Positions 38,685-48,891 of a DNA stretch of 64,000 bases are shown in pieces. The stretch is from positions 1-64,000 of the forward strand of contig CAVOXB010000026.1 of assembly GCA_963700305.1 (NCBI GenBank), read 5' to 3'. Origin of the DNA: Desulfomonile sp963700305 (GTDB lineage Bacteria; Desulfobacterota; Desulfomonilia; Desulfomonilales; Desulfomonilaceae). Both the position numbers and the translations under genes were made by a program. The notes under the pieces are model-generated. The model made no database searches. It was given only the letters and a program-made list of their open reading frames with translations, and was not told the DNA's origin. Position 1 is the first letter of the stretch. Each line of letters begins with the position of its first letter.

Positions 38685-39143
38685 ATGTGGGTGCATTCAA
38701 AGCGTGTAATCTGGATGATAATGTGTCTGGCATCCCTGTTATGCGCTTCATGTCTTACCATGACTGTTCCCAAGACGGCTAAAGTGGAACCCAACCCGAG
38801 CCCGGACCAAGTGACGGAAGCGAGTCTTGACAAGAGTCTGGCAGATACATGGGAGCTGCTTTATCTGGTTAATGAGAAGGGCGCTCAAGAACAGCCCAAA
38901 CAAGCGACTAGGACATTGATCGAGTTTACCCCGAAAGGCCAAATAATCTTCAATAGGACTGACAAAGAAAAATCGGATGCGATGATAAGCCGCACCGGGA
39001 AATATTCTCTGGATAAGAGCGAGATCAGCATCACCGATAACGACGGCAATACGGTGAAATGGCCGTATCAGATAACAGGGGATCAGCTGGTCATTTTTAT
39101 GCCGGAGGAAAATAAGAAATTCTTTTGGCGCCGATTCCGATGA
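38685..39143 (+). CDS. Lipoprotein of unknown function
   Basis: A 152-residue protein with a lipoprotein signal (MIMCLASLLCASC, lipobox at about residues 20-23). The mature part is a small beta-rich domain: TRTLIEFTPKGQIIFNRT, YSLDKSEISITDNDG and WPYQITGDQLVIFMPEENKKFFW. This resembles lipocalin-like or copper-resistance NlpE-like small barrels, but the match is too weak to name. GAGGATAA precedes the ATG. Confidence 0.65.
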   Translation: MWVHSKRVIWMIMCLASLLCASCLTMTVPKTAKVEPNPSPDQVTEASLDKSLADTWELLYLVNEKGAQEQPKQATRTLIEFTPKGQIIFNRTDKEKSDAMISRTGKYSLDKSEISITDNDGNTVKWPYQITGDQLVIFMPEENKKFFWRRFR

Positions 39144-39937
39144 TTCAGAAGAGAGGAATTTCCAGCGGCGAGTTCAAGGGAGAGGCTGCTTTGAGGACGT
39201 TTCTGCAACTAATGACAAAAGTGATTCTGTCCGTGGTTGTTCTAGCGTTCCTAATGGTTTCGGCCCCGATATTCGCATCTTCCGACGGAACGGAAGTCCT
39301 CCGGTACGAAGTTACGTGGAACGGAAATAAGGCCGGCCACGGGGATATTTCGACAAAGAAAGACGGGAAGACGGTCAATGTAACTGCACAGGCAGTGTCG
39401 GACGGTCTCTTGAAGACGCTCATCGAAATGTGGAGCCGCATACAGGCGACTTTCTCCGCCAAGACATTTCAGCCGCTGACCTACAATTTCGCGTTCAAAT
39501 CGAATCTGGGTAGCCCAGAGCTAGTCGCTCTGACTTTCGATCACAAGACCAAACTCGTTCAAGTGAACAAGCAACGAGGACAGGAACTGGAGAATCATTC
39601 AGAACAGTTCTCCGGCATTTACGATCCAATAACGGCAACGTTTCTTTTGAGAAATCAAAAGGACTATACCAAGCCTATGTTTGTTGACATCTTCGACGGT
39701 AAAGATAAATCCCGACTCTTTGTATCCTATGCTGGGAACGAGAACCTAACACTCCAGAGCGGGCAGCATGCTGCCGTTTGTTTGAATCTGAAACTTACGA
39801 AATTGACCGGTGACAAGAAAGAAATTGGTACAGGAAAGCTCTGGGTATCTGATGATCCACATCGAGTGCCGCTGTGCTTGACTTCTTCACCTGTGGTGGG
39901 AACGATAAAATTCGAATCAGTACACGCCCAGCTCTAG
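39125..39937 (+). CDS. DUF3108 exported protein
   Basis: The frame begins overlapping the lipoprotein gene by 19 bases. A more classical signal peptide starts at the ATG at 39212 (MTKVILSVVVLAFLMVSAPIFA), giving 241 residues. The mature part carries LRYEVTWNGNKAGHGDISTKKDGKTVNVTA, then SGIYDPITATFLLRNQ and a GTGKLWVSDDPHRVPLCLTS ending, the pattern of DUF3108 proteins. These are beta-strand-rich envelope proteins of unknown role. Which start is used is uncertain, since neither has a strong ribosome site. Confidence 0.75.
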   Translation: MAPIPMIQKRGISSGEFKGEAALRTFLQLMTKVILSVVVLAFLMVSAPIFASSDGTEVLRYEVTWNGNKAGHGDISTKKDGKTVNVTAQAVSDGLLKTLIEMWSRIQATFSAKTFQPLTYNFAFKSNLGSPELVALTFDHKTKLVQVNKQRGQELENHSEQFSGIYDPITATFLLRNQKDYTKPMFVDIFDGKDKSRLFVSYAGNENLTLQSGQHAAVCLNLKLTKLTGDKKEIGTGKLWVSDDPHRVPLCLTSSPVVGTIKFESVHAQL

Positions 39938-39966
39938 GAACTGCATGAAATAAGAGGTTTCGGAAG

Positions 39967-40009
39967 AGTCTCGGGGAGGGCGTTTTTGCAAAAATGCCCT
40001 CCCCAGACT
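39967..40009 (+). terminator. Long perfect hairpin after the DUF3108 gene
   Basis: The arms AGTCT-GGGGAGGGC and GCCCTCCCC-AGACT pair around GTTTTTGCAAAAAT, which is itself self-complementary. The 43-base unit is thus almost one continuous stem. It lies 30 bases after the gene end and could stop transcription, though a T-run after the stem is lacking. Confidence 0.55.
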
Positions 40010-40090
40010 CCCACAGGCGTTAAAATAAGGCTGTCGAGATGATGGCGTTAACAGATTTGAGAACGCAGCGACATGTCGAAACAATATATT

Positions 40091-40236
40091 AGTAGCGGCC
40101 GGCGTCCCTGCCGGCCATCGTGGGCAAAGGAGCACCCGAATTCCCACAAAAGCTTCGCCTGCCTAGCGGAAGACTTCTTCAACGGCGAACGTATGAAGGC
40201 CAGCATCTGGCCGGCAGGGACGCCGGCCACCACTAT
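40091..40236. repeat. Palindromic repeat, CGGCCGGCGTCCC family
   Basis: GTAGCGGCCGGCGTCCCTGC (about 40092) and the reverse-complementary GCAGGGACGCCGGCCACCAC (about 40213) lie at the two ends, enclosing about 90 bases. It is the same family as 14622-14689. Confidence 0.75.
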
Positions 40237-40331
40237 AGAGACCCCAGACGGCCTTATTTTATCGCCCATGCCCCAGACCCCTCCACAAAAACTCCTAACT
40301 ATCATAGCCTGTTCACAAGCGTACCCGACTC

Positions 40332-41798
40332 ATGCTGGTGTCATCTCAAACAAGTAAGATGGAATCTCTGGACACTAGTCTAATAGCCGTTCTTAGCGAT
40401 ATTGCCAGATTGTCGCCCAATTCTTATGTGGTAGGCGGGGCCGTCAGGGATCATATCTTGGGGAAGACTGCCGGAAAGGATCTGGATCTCGCCGTTCAGG
40501 GCGATGGTTTCCTTATAGCGGAAAAGATCGGTGCGATGCACGCAATCACGTTTGTGCCCCTGAATGATTCTCACGGCTCCGGTAGAATTGTGCTCAAATC
40601 TGAAGACCCGGTTACAATCGATGTTGCTTCTTTCAAAGGGCCTGACATAACCACAGATCTGCAAATGAGAGATTTCACCATAAACGCACTTGCTATCAGT
40701 TTGGAAGATTTCTTGGCTGGCCGCTTTGACCGGATTTTGGATCCCACAGGCGGAGTCTCGGACATCATGAATAGTACCGTAAGAATATGCTCGGACCGCT
40801 CGTATCATGACGATTCTCTACGCATTCTCCGCACATTCCGATTTATGGCAGGACTTGGATTTAATGTAGCCCCCCACACTCTTGCCAGCATCCCTGCTGC
40901 GTTGCCCGGGCTTGTCTCTGTGGCCCCGGAAAGAATGAGAGATGAGTTTTTGGCCACTCTTGCCACAAGTTCGTCTTTTGAGGCATTAAGTTCAATGAGT
41001 GATACAGGAGTGCTGGACACGCTCTTCCCCGAGCTAGCGCCAATGAGAGGCTGCGGACAAAACGAATTCCATCATCTCGATGTATGGCGACACTCTCTGG
41101 AGGCGGTCAAGCAGATGGAATCCCTCACCAGTGACCCGCGAGTTCACTTCGGCGACGTTGGTTCGGTGATGGAGGAATATCTGTGTGAAGAACCTGTGAG
41201 AGACAGGCCCCGTGTGGCGCTCATCAAGCTAGCCGTCCTTTTTCACGATTCCGGGAAACCCAGGTCCAGATTTGTGGAACCATCTGGAAGAGTGCGCTTT
41301 TTCGGACACGAAAAGATCTCCCGTGAGATTTTCGAGCAGGCTGCGGATCGTCTAAAACTCGCCAAGAGGGAAATATCGCTTGTCGGCGATCTGGTGGAAG
41401 GTCACATGCGGCCGATGGTGTTTACAGACCATGTCGTTTCCGAAAGGGCTATACGAAGAATGCACAGGCGCTTTCGTAAGGATGTGATCGGCCTTTTTCT
41501 TCTTTTCCTGGCCGATCTTGCTGCTACCCAGGGTCCAGCCAGGACTCCCGAGAGCGACCAAAGGGCCAGAGTGCAAGTGCTCCGAGCTCTTCAGATTTAC
41601 GTGGAAGCCGAAAAAACCGTTGTAAAGCCGTTTCTGAACGGGAGCGACCTCATGCAACTCTTTGGCATGGAACCCGGCCCCCGCATGGGAAGTATTCTCA
41701 GGCGACTCAGAGAATTACAAGATCTCGGTGACATAAAGAGCAAAGCGGAAGCCATGGAAGCTGCCCGAGAAATGATGCAAGCTGATCAGGGGGATTGA
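40332..41798 (+). CDS. tRNA nucleotidyltransferase/poly(A) polymerase family protein with HD domain
   Basis: A 488-residue class II nucleotidyltransferase. The head domain has YVVGGAVRDHILG and the metal-binding KDLDLAV, then MRDFTINALAI. The neck has DDSLRILRTFRFMAGLGF. The C-terminal part has an HD phosphohydrolase domain (HHLDVWRHSLEAV, LAVLFHDSGKPR). It may add C or CCA to tRNA 3' ends, or poly(A). The second, DHH-CBS type enzyme at 58692-61352 suggests split CC- and A-adding activities as known in Aquifex and Geobacter. The start could also be the ATG nine codons later. Confidence 0.85.
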   Translation: MLVSSQTSKMESLDTSLIAVLSDIARLSPNSYVVGGAVRDHILGKTAGKDLDLAVQGDGFLIAEKIGAMHAITFVPLNDSHGSGRIVLKSEDPVTIDVASFKGPDITTDLQMRDFTINALAISLEDFLAGRFDRILDPTGGVSDIMNSTVRICSDRSYHDDSLRILRTFRFMAGLGFNVAPHTLASIPAALPGLVSVAPERMRDEFLATLATSSSFEALSSMSDTGVLDTLFPELAPMRGCGQNEFHHLDVWRHSLEAVKQMESLTSDPRVHFGDVGSVMEEYLCEEPVRDRPRVALIKLAVLFHDSGKPRSRFVEPSGRVRFFGHEKISREIFEQAADRLKLAKREISLVGDLVEGHMRPMVFTDHVVSERAIRRMHRRFRKDVIGLFLLFLADLAATQGPARTPESDQRARVQVLRALQIYVEAEKTVVKPFLNGSDLMQLFGMEPGPRMGSILRRLRELQDLGDIKSKAEAMEAAREMMQADQGD

Positions 41799-42266
41799 TA
41801 CAAATGTGCCTTCAAACAAGCAACGCCGCGTCGAGAGGCACTATAATCCGCTGATTCGTCGGTCTCGGGATCCGGACGGAATGCGATTAGCATGATGCCT
41901 ATCTGACGTTTGGAAAACATTCTCAACGGCCTAGGATTGGTGAAACAGACGTCTACAGCCGTTGCCAAAAGTTTTGTCCGATTTGCGAGAGTGGCGCCGT
42001 CGCCCCGGACTTGATCCGGGGCCCAGATCCTGGATTCCTGCTTCCGCAGGAACGATCGGAAGTAGCCGCCACCAATGCGACAAAAGATTTTGCCACTCGC
42101 ATAAGCTGTTCGCACAAGACGGGCAAGGCGATCGACCTGCCAAAAAAAAAGGCGCAGTCCATTATTTGGGGAGCCACGCCTTATGCGTCTCTTGTCCAGT
42201 CGTCCGTTTAGGCTGACACGAAACAGTCTACGACTCTACCGGATTCCGTGATTCTCCGACGCTCTG
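41799..42266. other. 468-base spacer with CCCCGGACTTGATCCGGGG repeat
   Basis: Around 42003-42055 are two adjacent hairpins, CCCCGGACTTGATCCGGGG and CCTGCTTCCGCAGG, resembling a widespread extragenic repeat. The flanks carry partly mirrored words (GCGAGAGTGGCG and GCCACTCGC). No gene is seen. Confidence 0.5.
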
Positions 42267-44003
42267 TTATTCTTTTCCGAAAGTTGAGCCGAGATTCTCT
42301 TTGAGCAGATCTCCGAGGTTCGAAGCAACCACTTCCTGGCTATGCATATAACCCTTAACCTGCTCGAATTCACCGACCTTTTCAAGACTCTTGATGGAGA
42401 GGGCTATCTTTTTGTCCTTCTTGTTCACCTTCAGGACCATTGCGGTCAGCTCCTCGCCATCCTTGGTGAAGTCCGCAGGGGAATTTACTCTCTCCTTTGA
42501 GAGTTCAGACACATGAATCATGCCCTCGATACCTTCCTCTATTTCAAGAAAGACACCGAAATCAGTCACAGAAGTCACCTTGCCCACCACTTTGGTACCG
42601 GGGGGATAACGATCAGGAATGGTTTCCCACGGATCTTCATTAATTTGCTTTATTCCAAGGGAAAACCTTTCGTTTTCTTTATCGATATTCAGAACCACAG
42701 CCTGTACGGTTTGTCCTTTTTTGTATATTTCGCCGGGATGTTTGATTCTTTGAGTCCAAGAGATGTCTGAGATGTGAACCAGGCCGTCTATGCCTTCGTC
42801 TATTCCAACAAAGATACCAAAATCAGTGACGTTTCTGATTTTGCCTTCAATCTTCGTTCCTTCAGGATATCTCTCAGCGATCACATCCCAAGGATTGGGC
42901 TTGAGCTGCTTCACCCCAAGAGATATTCTCTTCTGCTCTTTGTCCACGTTCAGGACCATGACGTCCACTTCTTCGCCGACTTGGACCAGCTTGGAAGGAT
43001 GCCGTGGTTTCTTGGTCCAAGTCATTTCAGAAATATGGACAAGGCCTTCAACCCCTTTTTCCAGCTCTACAAATACCCCATAATCGGTGATGCTGACCAC
43101 TTTTCCGGTCCACTTCGATTCAATAGGATAGCGCTCTTCAACATTTGCCCAAGGATCAGGTTGAATCTGCTTCAAACCAAGGGAAACACGTTCCTTGTCC
43201 TCGTCGAACTTAAGGACCTTCACCTGAATCTGATCGCCCACTTTAAGGACATCTGCGGGATGATTTATTCTGCCCCACGACATGTCCGTAATGTGGAGCA
43301 GTCCGTCAATTCCACCAAGGTCTATGAATGCGCCGTAATCGGTTATATTCTTGACCATGCCAGTGAAGAGGCCGCTACCTTCGATTGTCCGGAGTATCAT
43401 GTTCTTTCGTTCGTCTTTTTGCTTCTCCAGCAAAGGCCTCCTCGAAAGCACTATGTTTCCGCGTTTTCTGTTGTATTTGAGCACATTGAAATCAAAATTC
43501 TCTCCAATGTACTTCTCAAAATTCCTCACAGGACGCAGGTCCACCTGTGAGCCGGGAAGAAAGGCAGGCACTCCTATATCTACTTGCAGGCCTCCCTTGA
43601 CACGAGCCACAACTTTACCGGTGATTGTCTTCTCGGTATCGCATACAGTAGCTATTTCTTCCCAGATGCGGATCTTGTCCGCTTTCGACTTAGAGATCTT
43701 CACCTCTCCCGAGGATTCTTCCGTGTCTTCCAGAAAGACTTGCACGTCGTCTCCGACTTTAACGGTGAGATCCCCCTTTTCATCCATGAACTGGTCAACA
43801 GGGATCTGTCCCTCGGATTTTGAGCCAACATCAACCATCACGTAATCCGAAGTAATCTGAACCACCATGCCGGTTACGACTTCGCCTTCCTGCACTTTGT
43901 GGAAGCTACTCTCCACAAGTTCGGCAAAATCTTCCTCTCGGGCCATTTCCTGCTCGCCCTCGTCAGTAAGAAAGTTGTTAGTTTGGGTTTCCAAGTTTTC
44001 CAT
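42267..44003 (-). CDS. rpsA: 30S ribosomal protein S1
   Basis: A 578-residue RNA-binding ribosomal protein that unfolds and docks mRNA leaders. It has six S1 domains. Domains 3 to 6 are most alike, each with a D(Y/F)G(A/V/I)F block and a later G-hhHhS or GLLHIT core, for example NITDYGAFIDLGGIDGLLHI and VTDFGIFVGIDEGIDGLVHI. It starts MENLETQTNNFLTDEGEQE at 44003, with GGGGGTGG upstream; the longer in-frame extension is rejected. It lies downstream of cmk in the same direction, the classical cmk-rpsA arrangement. Confidence 0.95.
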   Translation of the reverse strand: MENLETQTNNFLTDEGEQEMAREEDFAELVESSFHKVQEGEVVTGMVVQITSDYVMVDVGSKSEGQIPVDQFMDEKGDLTVKVGDDVQVFLEDTEESSGEVKISKSKADKIRIWEEIATVCDTEKTITGKVVARVKGGLQVDIGVPAFLPGSQVDLRPVRNFEKYIGENFDFNVLKYNRKRGNIVLSRRPLLEKQKDERKNMILRTIEGSGLFTGMVKNITDYGAFIDLGGIDGLLHITDMSWGRINHPADVLKVGDQIQVKVLKFDEDKERVSLGLKQIQPDPWANVEERYPIESKWTGKVVSITDYGVFVELEKGVEGLVHISEMTWTKKPRHPSKLVQVGEEVDVMVLNVDKEQKRISLGVKQLKPNPWDVIAERYPEGTKIEGKIRNVTDFGIFVGIDEGIDGLVHISDISWTQRIKHPGEIYKKGQTVQAVVLNIDKENERFSLGIKQINEDPWETIPDRYPPGTKVVGKVTSVTDFGVFLEIEEGIEGMIHVSELSKERVNSPADFTKDGEELTAMVLKVNKKDKKIALSIKSLEKVGEFEQVKGYMHSQEVVASNLGDLLKENLGSTFGKE

Positions 44004-44164
44004 CCAGCCACCCCCGGACTCTTTTTCCCGTGTCACGATCAACGAAGGATAATCTATTATATATACTCATTTTGCGGAAATCTGACAAGAAAAACTTGTG
44101 ATCAAAGCATTATTTTCCAGCGGATTTTCAGATCTAGACAAAATTCCGGCGAATATTATGCGTT

Positions 44165-44858
44165 TTAGGGGAGGCAGACACGCTCCTCAATCCATGAGAT
44201 CATTAGCTGCAGCACGCGTTCCGGGCTGAGATCGGTAGTGTTTATAAAGATGGCGTCTTCAGCCTGAGTGAGAGGCGCTTCTCGACGGGTCTGGTCTCTG
44301 AGATCACGTGCGCGTATGTCGTCAAGTATCTGCTGAAAATCCACCTCTTCGCCGCGATTCAATAACTCCAAATATCGCCTCCGTGAGCGCTCCTCCAAAT
44401 CTGCGGTCACGAAAAATTTTATCGCCGCATGCGGAAAGACCACAGTGCCCATGTCACGACCTTCAGCAACAAGGCTGCATTTGGTAGCTGTAGATCGTTG
44501 AGGTTCCAGAAGTGCCTTCCGGATCTCGGGTCTCGCAGAAAATTTCGATGCTGCCACTCCTATTTGTTCGTCTCGGATGAGATGAGTCACTTCTTCACCG
44601 TCCAGGAACAACCTCATGAAGGCGATCTCCGGTTTCTATCTGCAAATTGAACGCCTGGAGAACTTCCGATGGAATTGATTTTTGCTCGGGATCTACTCCT
44701 TGGCGCATCAAATGCAGCGCCATCACCCTGTACAGCCCGCCGGTATCCAGAAGCACAATACCGAGTTTCTTGGCCAGAATACGTGCGACAGTAGACTTGC
44801 CCGCTCCTGCCGGTCCGTCAATGGCGATTACAATGTGGTCTCTGCTCAAATCTCGCAT
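44165..44858 (-). CDS. cmk: Cytidylate kinase, frameshifted
   Basis: The enzyme phosphorylates CMP and dCMP with ATP. The N-terminal part has HIVIAIDGPAGAGKSTVARILA (P-loop) and LLDTGGLYRVMAL. The second frame has FLDGEEVTHLIRDEQIG, CSLVAEGRDMGTVVFP and the lid-region LEERSRRRYLEL, with TRREAPLTQAEDAIFINTT after. The frames join near 44620 by one base. Corrected length is about 230 residues, normal for Cmk. It lies between hisC and rpsA. Confidence 0.92.
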
Positions 44859-45075
44859 GGGGTTATCTACCGATTGCCGAAAGATGTAATGAACTGCAGC
44901 GGTTCCACCGCAATTTATCAGCACGAGGGTTTTGCTTGCAACGGGCGCCGCTGCCGGCTTGACCAGCAGTGGCGCGCGTCGATAGTGCTCTCATCATCTA
45001 AATGTGGCAAAGAAGGTTCTCGGCCACAACTATAAGTTTGACTAACGCAAAATAGTTTCTAATTGAATATGATGG

Positions 45076-46197
45076 TCAAGTCACTTTCAATACTTTCCTC
45101 AACGCTTCGATAAATCTTATATTCTCCCAATATCTGCCGATAGTTACGCGAATGCACTTATCCATTCCAAAGGACTTGAGGTGGCGTACTATGACCCCCT
45201 CCCGGAGAAGGCCCTCGTAAATGGGCGCCGCATCGGAACCAGTGCAGAAGGTTATGAAATTGGCTTCGGACGGAATGACCTCCAATCCGAGGTTTTGCAG
45301 CTCCTTTGTCAGGTACTGCATGCCTTCTCCTGTGACTCGCAATGTACTTTCCAGGTGCTCTTTGTCCTCAAGAGCCGCCAAAGCTGCCCACTGAGCCAGA
45401 GAATTGACGTTAAAGGGCGGCCTGACCCTATTCAACAGCTCTATTAGCCACGGCTCCCCGAGCCCATAGCCCACGCGAAATCCTGCCAGCCCGAATACCT
45501 TAGAAAAAGTCCGCAGTACGAGCACCGGCAGATGCGTTCCCAAATAGTCAATGCCTTCCGGACAATCGGAATCCTTTACGTATTCTTTGTACGCTTCGTC
45601 AATGATCAGCAGTAGCTTGTCTTGCGGCAAATCTCGCAAAAAGGACTCAAAATCTCCTTTTGAAACGATTGTGCCTGTTGGACTGTTCGGGATCGCCAAG
45701 AAAATTATCCTGGTCTTCTCTGAAACTGCTTTTGCCATCGCGGATAAATCGTATCTGTAATTTTTCAACGGGACCCGAACCGGCTTGCCGGCAAAGGCCT
45801 GTACACAAATGCGATACATGGAAAAGGCGTTCTCTCCCATGATTGCTTCGTCCCCAGGCTTTATGAAGAGATGTGCGGACATCTCCATTATTTCGTCGGA
45901 TCCATTTCCAAGAATCACACTATCCGGAGATAAGCCAAAGCGAACTGCCAGAGCATTGCGGAGTTCCGGACCCGAAGATTCAGGGTACACATGGCCTGTA
46001 CGCAATTGATCTTCAACGGCCTTCATAGCCAATGGAGGGGGGCCGAGGGGATTCTCATTGGATGCCATTTTGATGGCGTCGGAAATCCCCATTTCACGGG
46101 TAAGCTCAGCAATTGGCTTTCCTGCAACATATCGCGGTATAGCAAGTATGTGCGGGGAAATCATTCGATTCACAAATCCGGCACTTTTTTCGTTCAT
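45076..46197 (-). CDS. hisC: Histidinol-phosphate aminotransferase
   Basis: A PLP enzyme of 373 residues of aminotransferase class I/II, acting in histidine synthesis and often also on aromatic amino acids. Motifs are MASNENPLGPPPLA near the N terminus, ILGNGSDEIMEM, IFLAIPNSPTGTIV, the PLP-binding Lys in LRTFSKVFGLAGFRVGYG, and RVTIGRYWEN near the end. The ATG at 46197 has AGGAAAGAG upstream, so the longer frame is rejected. No other his genes are here. A position beside cmk-rpsA is common for this gene in the group. Confidence 0.9.
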   Translation of the reverse strand: MNEKSAGFVNRMISPHILAIPRYVAGKPIAELTREMGISDAIKMASNENPLGPPPLAMKAVEDQLRTGHVYPESSGPELRNALAVRFGLSPDSVILGNGSDEIMEMSAHLFIKPGDEAIMGENAFSMYRICVQAFAGKPVRVPLKNYRYDLSAMAKAVSEKTRIIFLAIPNSPTGTIVSKGDFESFLRDLPQDKLLLIIDEAYKEYVKDSDCPEGIDYLGTHLPVLVLRTFSKVFGLAGFRVGYGLGEPWLIELLNRVRPPFNVNSLAQWAALAALEDKEHLESTLRVTGEGMQYLTKELQNLGLEVIPSEANFITFCTGSDAAPIYEGLLREGVIVRHLKSFGMDKCIRVTIGRYWENIRFIEALRKVLKVT

Positions 46198-46449
46198 GAA
46201 TCTCTTTCCTGGATGAAATAGGACTGCCCTGATTCCGGTGTTTATCTCCAGGCCGGACAATCCGGTAGTGGGGGTTACTCAAACCGAAAAGCAGGATTTT
46301 TTGGTTAAACTGTGTTCTATGCTCCTGTCAAGTCGTAAAGCTTGAAGTTGTCTCACATTCATTAGGTAGCACGTTAATTTTCAAATTTCTTGACAGTAAT
46401 CCAAAAAAAATATAGTGATAGTAATAAATAGTGTCCCAGGTTTCTAGTT

Positions 46450-47753
46450 ATGGCACTTAGTAAACGGTTTTCATTTGTCAAATCTATTATTATAGTAGCC
46501 ATTGCTTTTTGTTCCGCACAAATAAACTCAATTGCGCAAGGGGCCCCGATTTCTTTTCCGGAACATGAAATCCAATACCATAATCTCAAACGACATCCCG
46601 GTAAAATAGCTCCTAATCCGCTCAAGCATGAATCGGAATCTCCGGATTTATATATGGAGCAGGGGGCCAAATTAGGGCTAAAAAAAGTATTGCCAGAGCC
46701 GATGAATCGCAATCTAAGCTTCAGTGCAGGTTACGACCAGTGGAAAAAGATTCCAACCCTGAAGTTGGATTACCTTTTACCGATAAGGGCCTGGCCTGAC
46801 AAAACTGTTTTATTTCAACCCCGCATGAATCTCGACCACGCGAATGAGAGCTTCTCTCTAGGATTAGGATTCCGACAAATATTGACTCCAGAAGTGATGA
46901 TAGGGTTTCATGCTTTCCACGACTGGGTGAGCCCGAGATTCTCCGCAGTGGAAGCACTCAAAGAAGCAGGGGTGGGTTTCGAATTTTCGGCGTTGCCGGG
47001 CTGGAATTCAGACCTCACTTTTTCGGCGAATCTGTACTTGCCTCTTAACGAGAGGATCGGCCTGGGCCCAAATCGGGACATGTTGATTAGAGAGGCCCTT
47101 CCTATTGGGGTTGACGCCAAATTAGGATTTCTTCTGCCCTCAATAGTGGATTTCCTGGATATAAAGGTTGAAGGCCAGGTAAATTCCTATAAGGGTGAAC
47201 GTACGGACGTGAGTGGCTACAAGACCGGCCTCACCTTGAAAACAAGAGACGGCATGTTAAACACCGCCTTCGAGTACGGGCGGAACACTCGATTTGGAGA
47301 AGCAGTACAAAGTTGAGGGAAACATAAGCCTGAAGATCGACTGGCTAGAGCTTTTCAAAGGAGGCAATCCATTTTCCGCGCCGGTACAAACCTTCGCCGA
47401 CGCGCTACACGCGAAAACTGCGAGATTCCCTTCATGATCGGCCAACCAGAAAATATGACCTCCCTGCTGACAAGATCGAGACCCGCTATACCCTGATGGC
47501 AGACATGAGCGAAGATACTCTGTTCCTCAGCGGCGGATTCATTGATTTGCCGAACGCGACTCTCACAATCCAGACTTCTCAGAGCCCTTGGGAAGATTTC
47601 GGCGAAGCAGTCACCAACGAGAAAGGCGCTTATTCAACAACCCTCAAATTAAATCCGGGAATCTATCAATTGCGCCTGGTTCATAAACCCACTGGACGTG
47701 TTTCAAATGTGAAGACGGTTGTCGTAGATGCACCGCCGACAAACAAGGAGTGA
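46450..47753 (+). CDS. Inverse-autotransporter-like beta-barrel protein, two frameshifts
   Basis: A signal peptide (SIIIVAIAFCSAQINSIAQG) is followed by a barrel of about 250 residues with alternating polar/hydrophobic strands, including VLFQPRMNLDHANESFSLGL, FRQILTPEVMIGFHAFHDW and LTFSANLYLPLNERIGLGP. This is the pattern of the intimin/invasin inverse-autotransporter barrel. A further frame continues YKVEGNISLKIDWLELFKGG, and a third encodes a C-terminal Ig-like or carboxypeptidase-regulatory-like domain (IDLPNATLTIQTSQ...EKGAYSTTLKLNPGIYQLRL). Shifts lie near 47300 and 47440. Unlike true invasins it has almost no passenger. It could be a simple outer-membrane protein. Confidence 0.6.
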
Positions 47754-48131
47754 ATCAGCTCTCGAACAAGTAATCTCCCTATGTTCGGCCTTGCCCGGTC
47801 GCATGCAAAGTTTTGTGGCGGAGTGGGCCCAAACGAATCATCAAAACGCACCGTTTTATTAGCGGTTGCCAGTTGTGACGTTTTTCGTGCAGCCGAATCG
47901 GGAAAAATTCGTAGGGCCCGGCGTCCCAGCCGAGCCATCATATAGCAATCATTGGTTGTTTTAATATGGCTTGCCGGCACGGAGGCCGGCAGCTACTAAT
48001 TCTTGTTCACCGAAAATTCAGCTCTTTCCGCATTGATTGAACGGCTGCAAAATTGGAGGAAATAATATGGGGGAAGCGTCCGAACCGCGTCCCCCTTGAA
48101 TGAGGTTTTTGAGAAAAGAGTTGTCAGGAGG
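47754..48131. other. 378-base spacer with palindromic repeat
   Basis: Between convergent genes. It contains the repeat at 47911-47997. No gene is seen. Confidence 0.5.
47911..47997. repeat. Diverged CGGCCGGCGTCCC-family palindrome
   Basis: It has outer words GTAGGGCCCGGCGTCCCAGC and GGAGGCCGGCAGCTACT, of the same layout as 40091-40236 but with more mismatches. Confidence 0.6.
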
Positions 48132-48599
48132 CTAATACGCTCGGCTCGTGGGAGCAGGACGATTTATTGAACGCGGTTGAGGCCCAGGGTGCTCTATAGC
48201 TCGTGGTACTTCGCTCCCCAAACTAGATCTTCGGTTCATATTTGGAGCCACTGATTCACGGTTAGGTTCTTCGGACTGGCTCCGCTGATACATTCTCGGC
48301 TGTCTTACCGGTGCACCGCTTCTCACTGCAGCGGCAGCGTGCCTGCTCACCTTGCTGATTGATCGCGGTGGTGTACACATGCCGCCCGGATCATAGCTGG
48401 GACGAGGTGGAGGCGGTGTTTTGTACGTGGGCATAAAATCGAGAGGAGACCAGCAATGTCCGAGGCATCCATCCGGAGGGAAATAGTATGGCGCGTAATA
48501 TCGCCAAGGTCCGAATCTTTCGCCAGCCTGGGAGTATGATACCGCACCGACTGTAATTGCTGTAAGAACAATGAGAAGCAAAATTTTCTTATTCCGCAT
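48132..48599 (-). CDS. Small exported Pro/Arg-rich protein
   Basis: From the ATG at 48599 (GGAGG eight bases upstream) the protein has 155 residues. The signal peptide is NKKILLLIVLTAITVGAVSYSQA. The mature part is rich in Pro, Ser, Arg and Tyr and has three Cys, including CLGHCW. No domain is recognised. It looks natively unfolded and may bind polyanions. A spacer of about 290 bases separates it from the divergent EF-G-like gene. Confidence 0.6.
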   Translation of the reverse strand: MRNKKILLLIVLTAITVGAVSYSQAGERFGPWRYYAPYYFPPDGCLGHCWSPLDFMPTYKTPPPPRPSYDPGGMCTPPRSISKVSRHAAAAVRSGAPVRQPRMYQRSQSEEPNRESVAPNMNRRSSLGSEVPRAIEHPGPQPRSINRPAPTSRAY

Positions 48600-48891
48600 A
48601 TTAATAGCCTCCACTGATCACCTTTTCTTCATGAATGAATATTGCTTGAACAAATTATATCAGTAATTAATGGCTGTTGTCAAATATATTTAGATGTAGC
48701 TTTAATATGATGCCTCGAGTTTCTTGACCAAGAATTCTTCTCACTCAAAAAGAGCTCAAACACGGGAGCAAAACCAAAAAAATCCGTGCGAAAGCCTTGA
48801 CTATTCTTGGCCGATTGTGATTAATTAAGTGTTTTGATTAGTACAAAAGTCAGGGCGCCGCTTCCGGCGTTCAGCTTCTCAAGGGGTACAA

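Larger units (their letters stand above)
39938..40331. other. 394-base spacer with hairpin and palindromic repeat
   Basis: It holds the long hairpin at 39967-40009 and the REP-like element at 40091-40236. No gene is seen. Confidence 0.55.

Noticed and set aside
42774..43550. Long 258-codon plus-strand frame
   Set aside because: It is antisense to rpsA. Its length follows from the repeated S1 domains and codon bias of the real gene.
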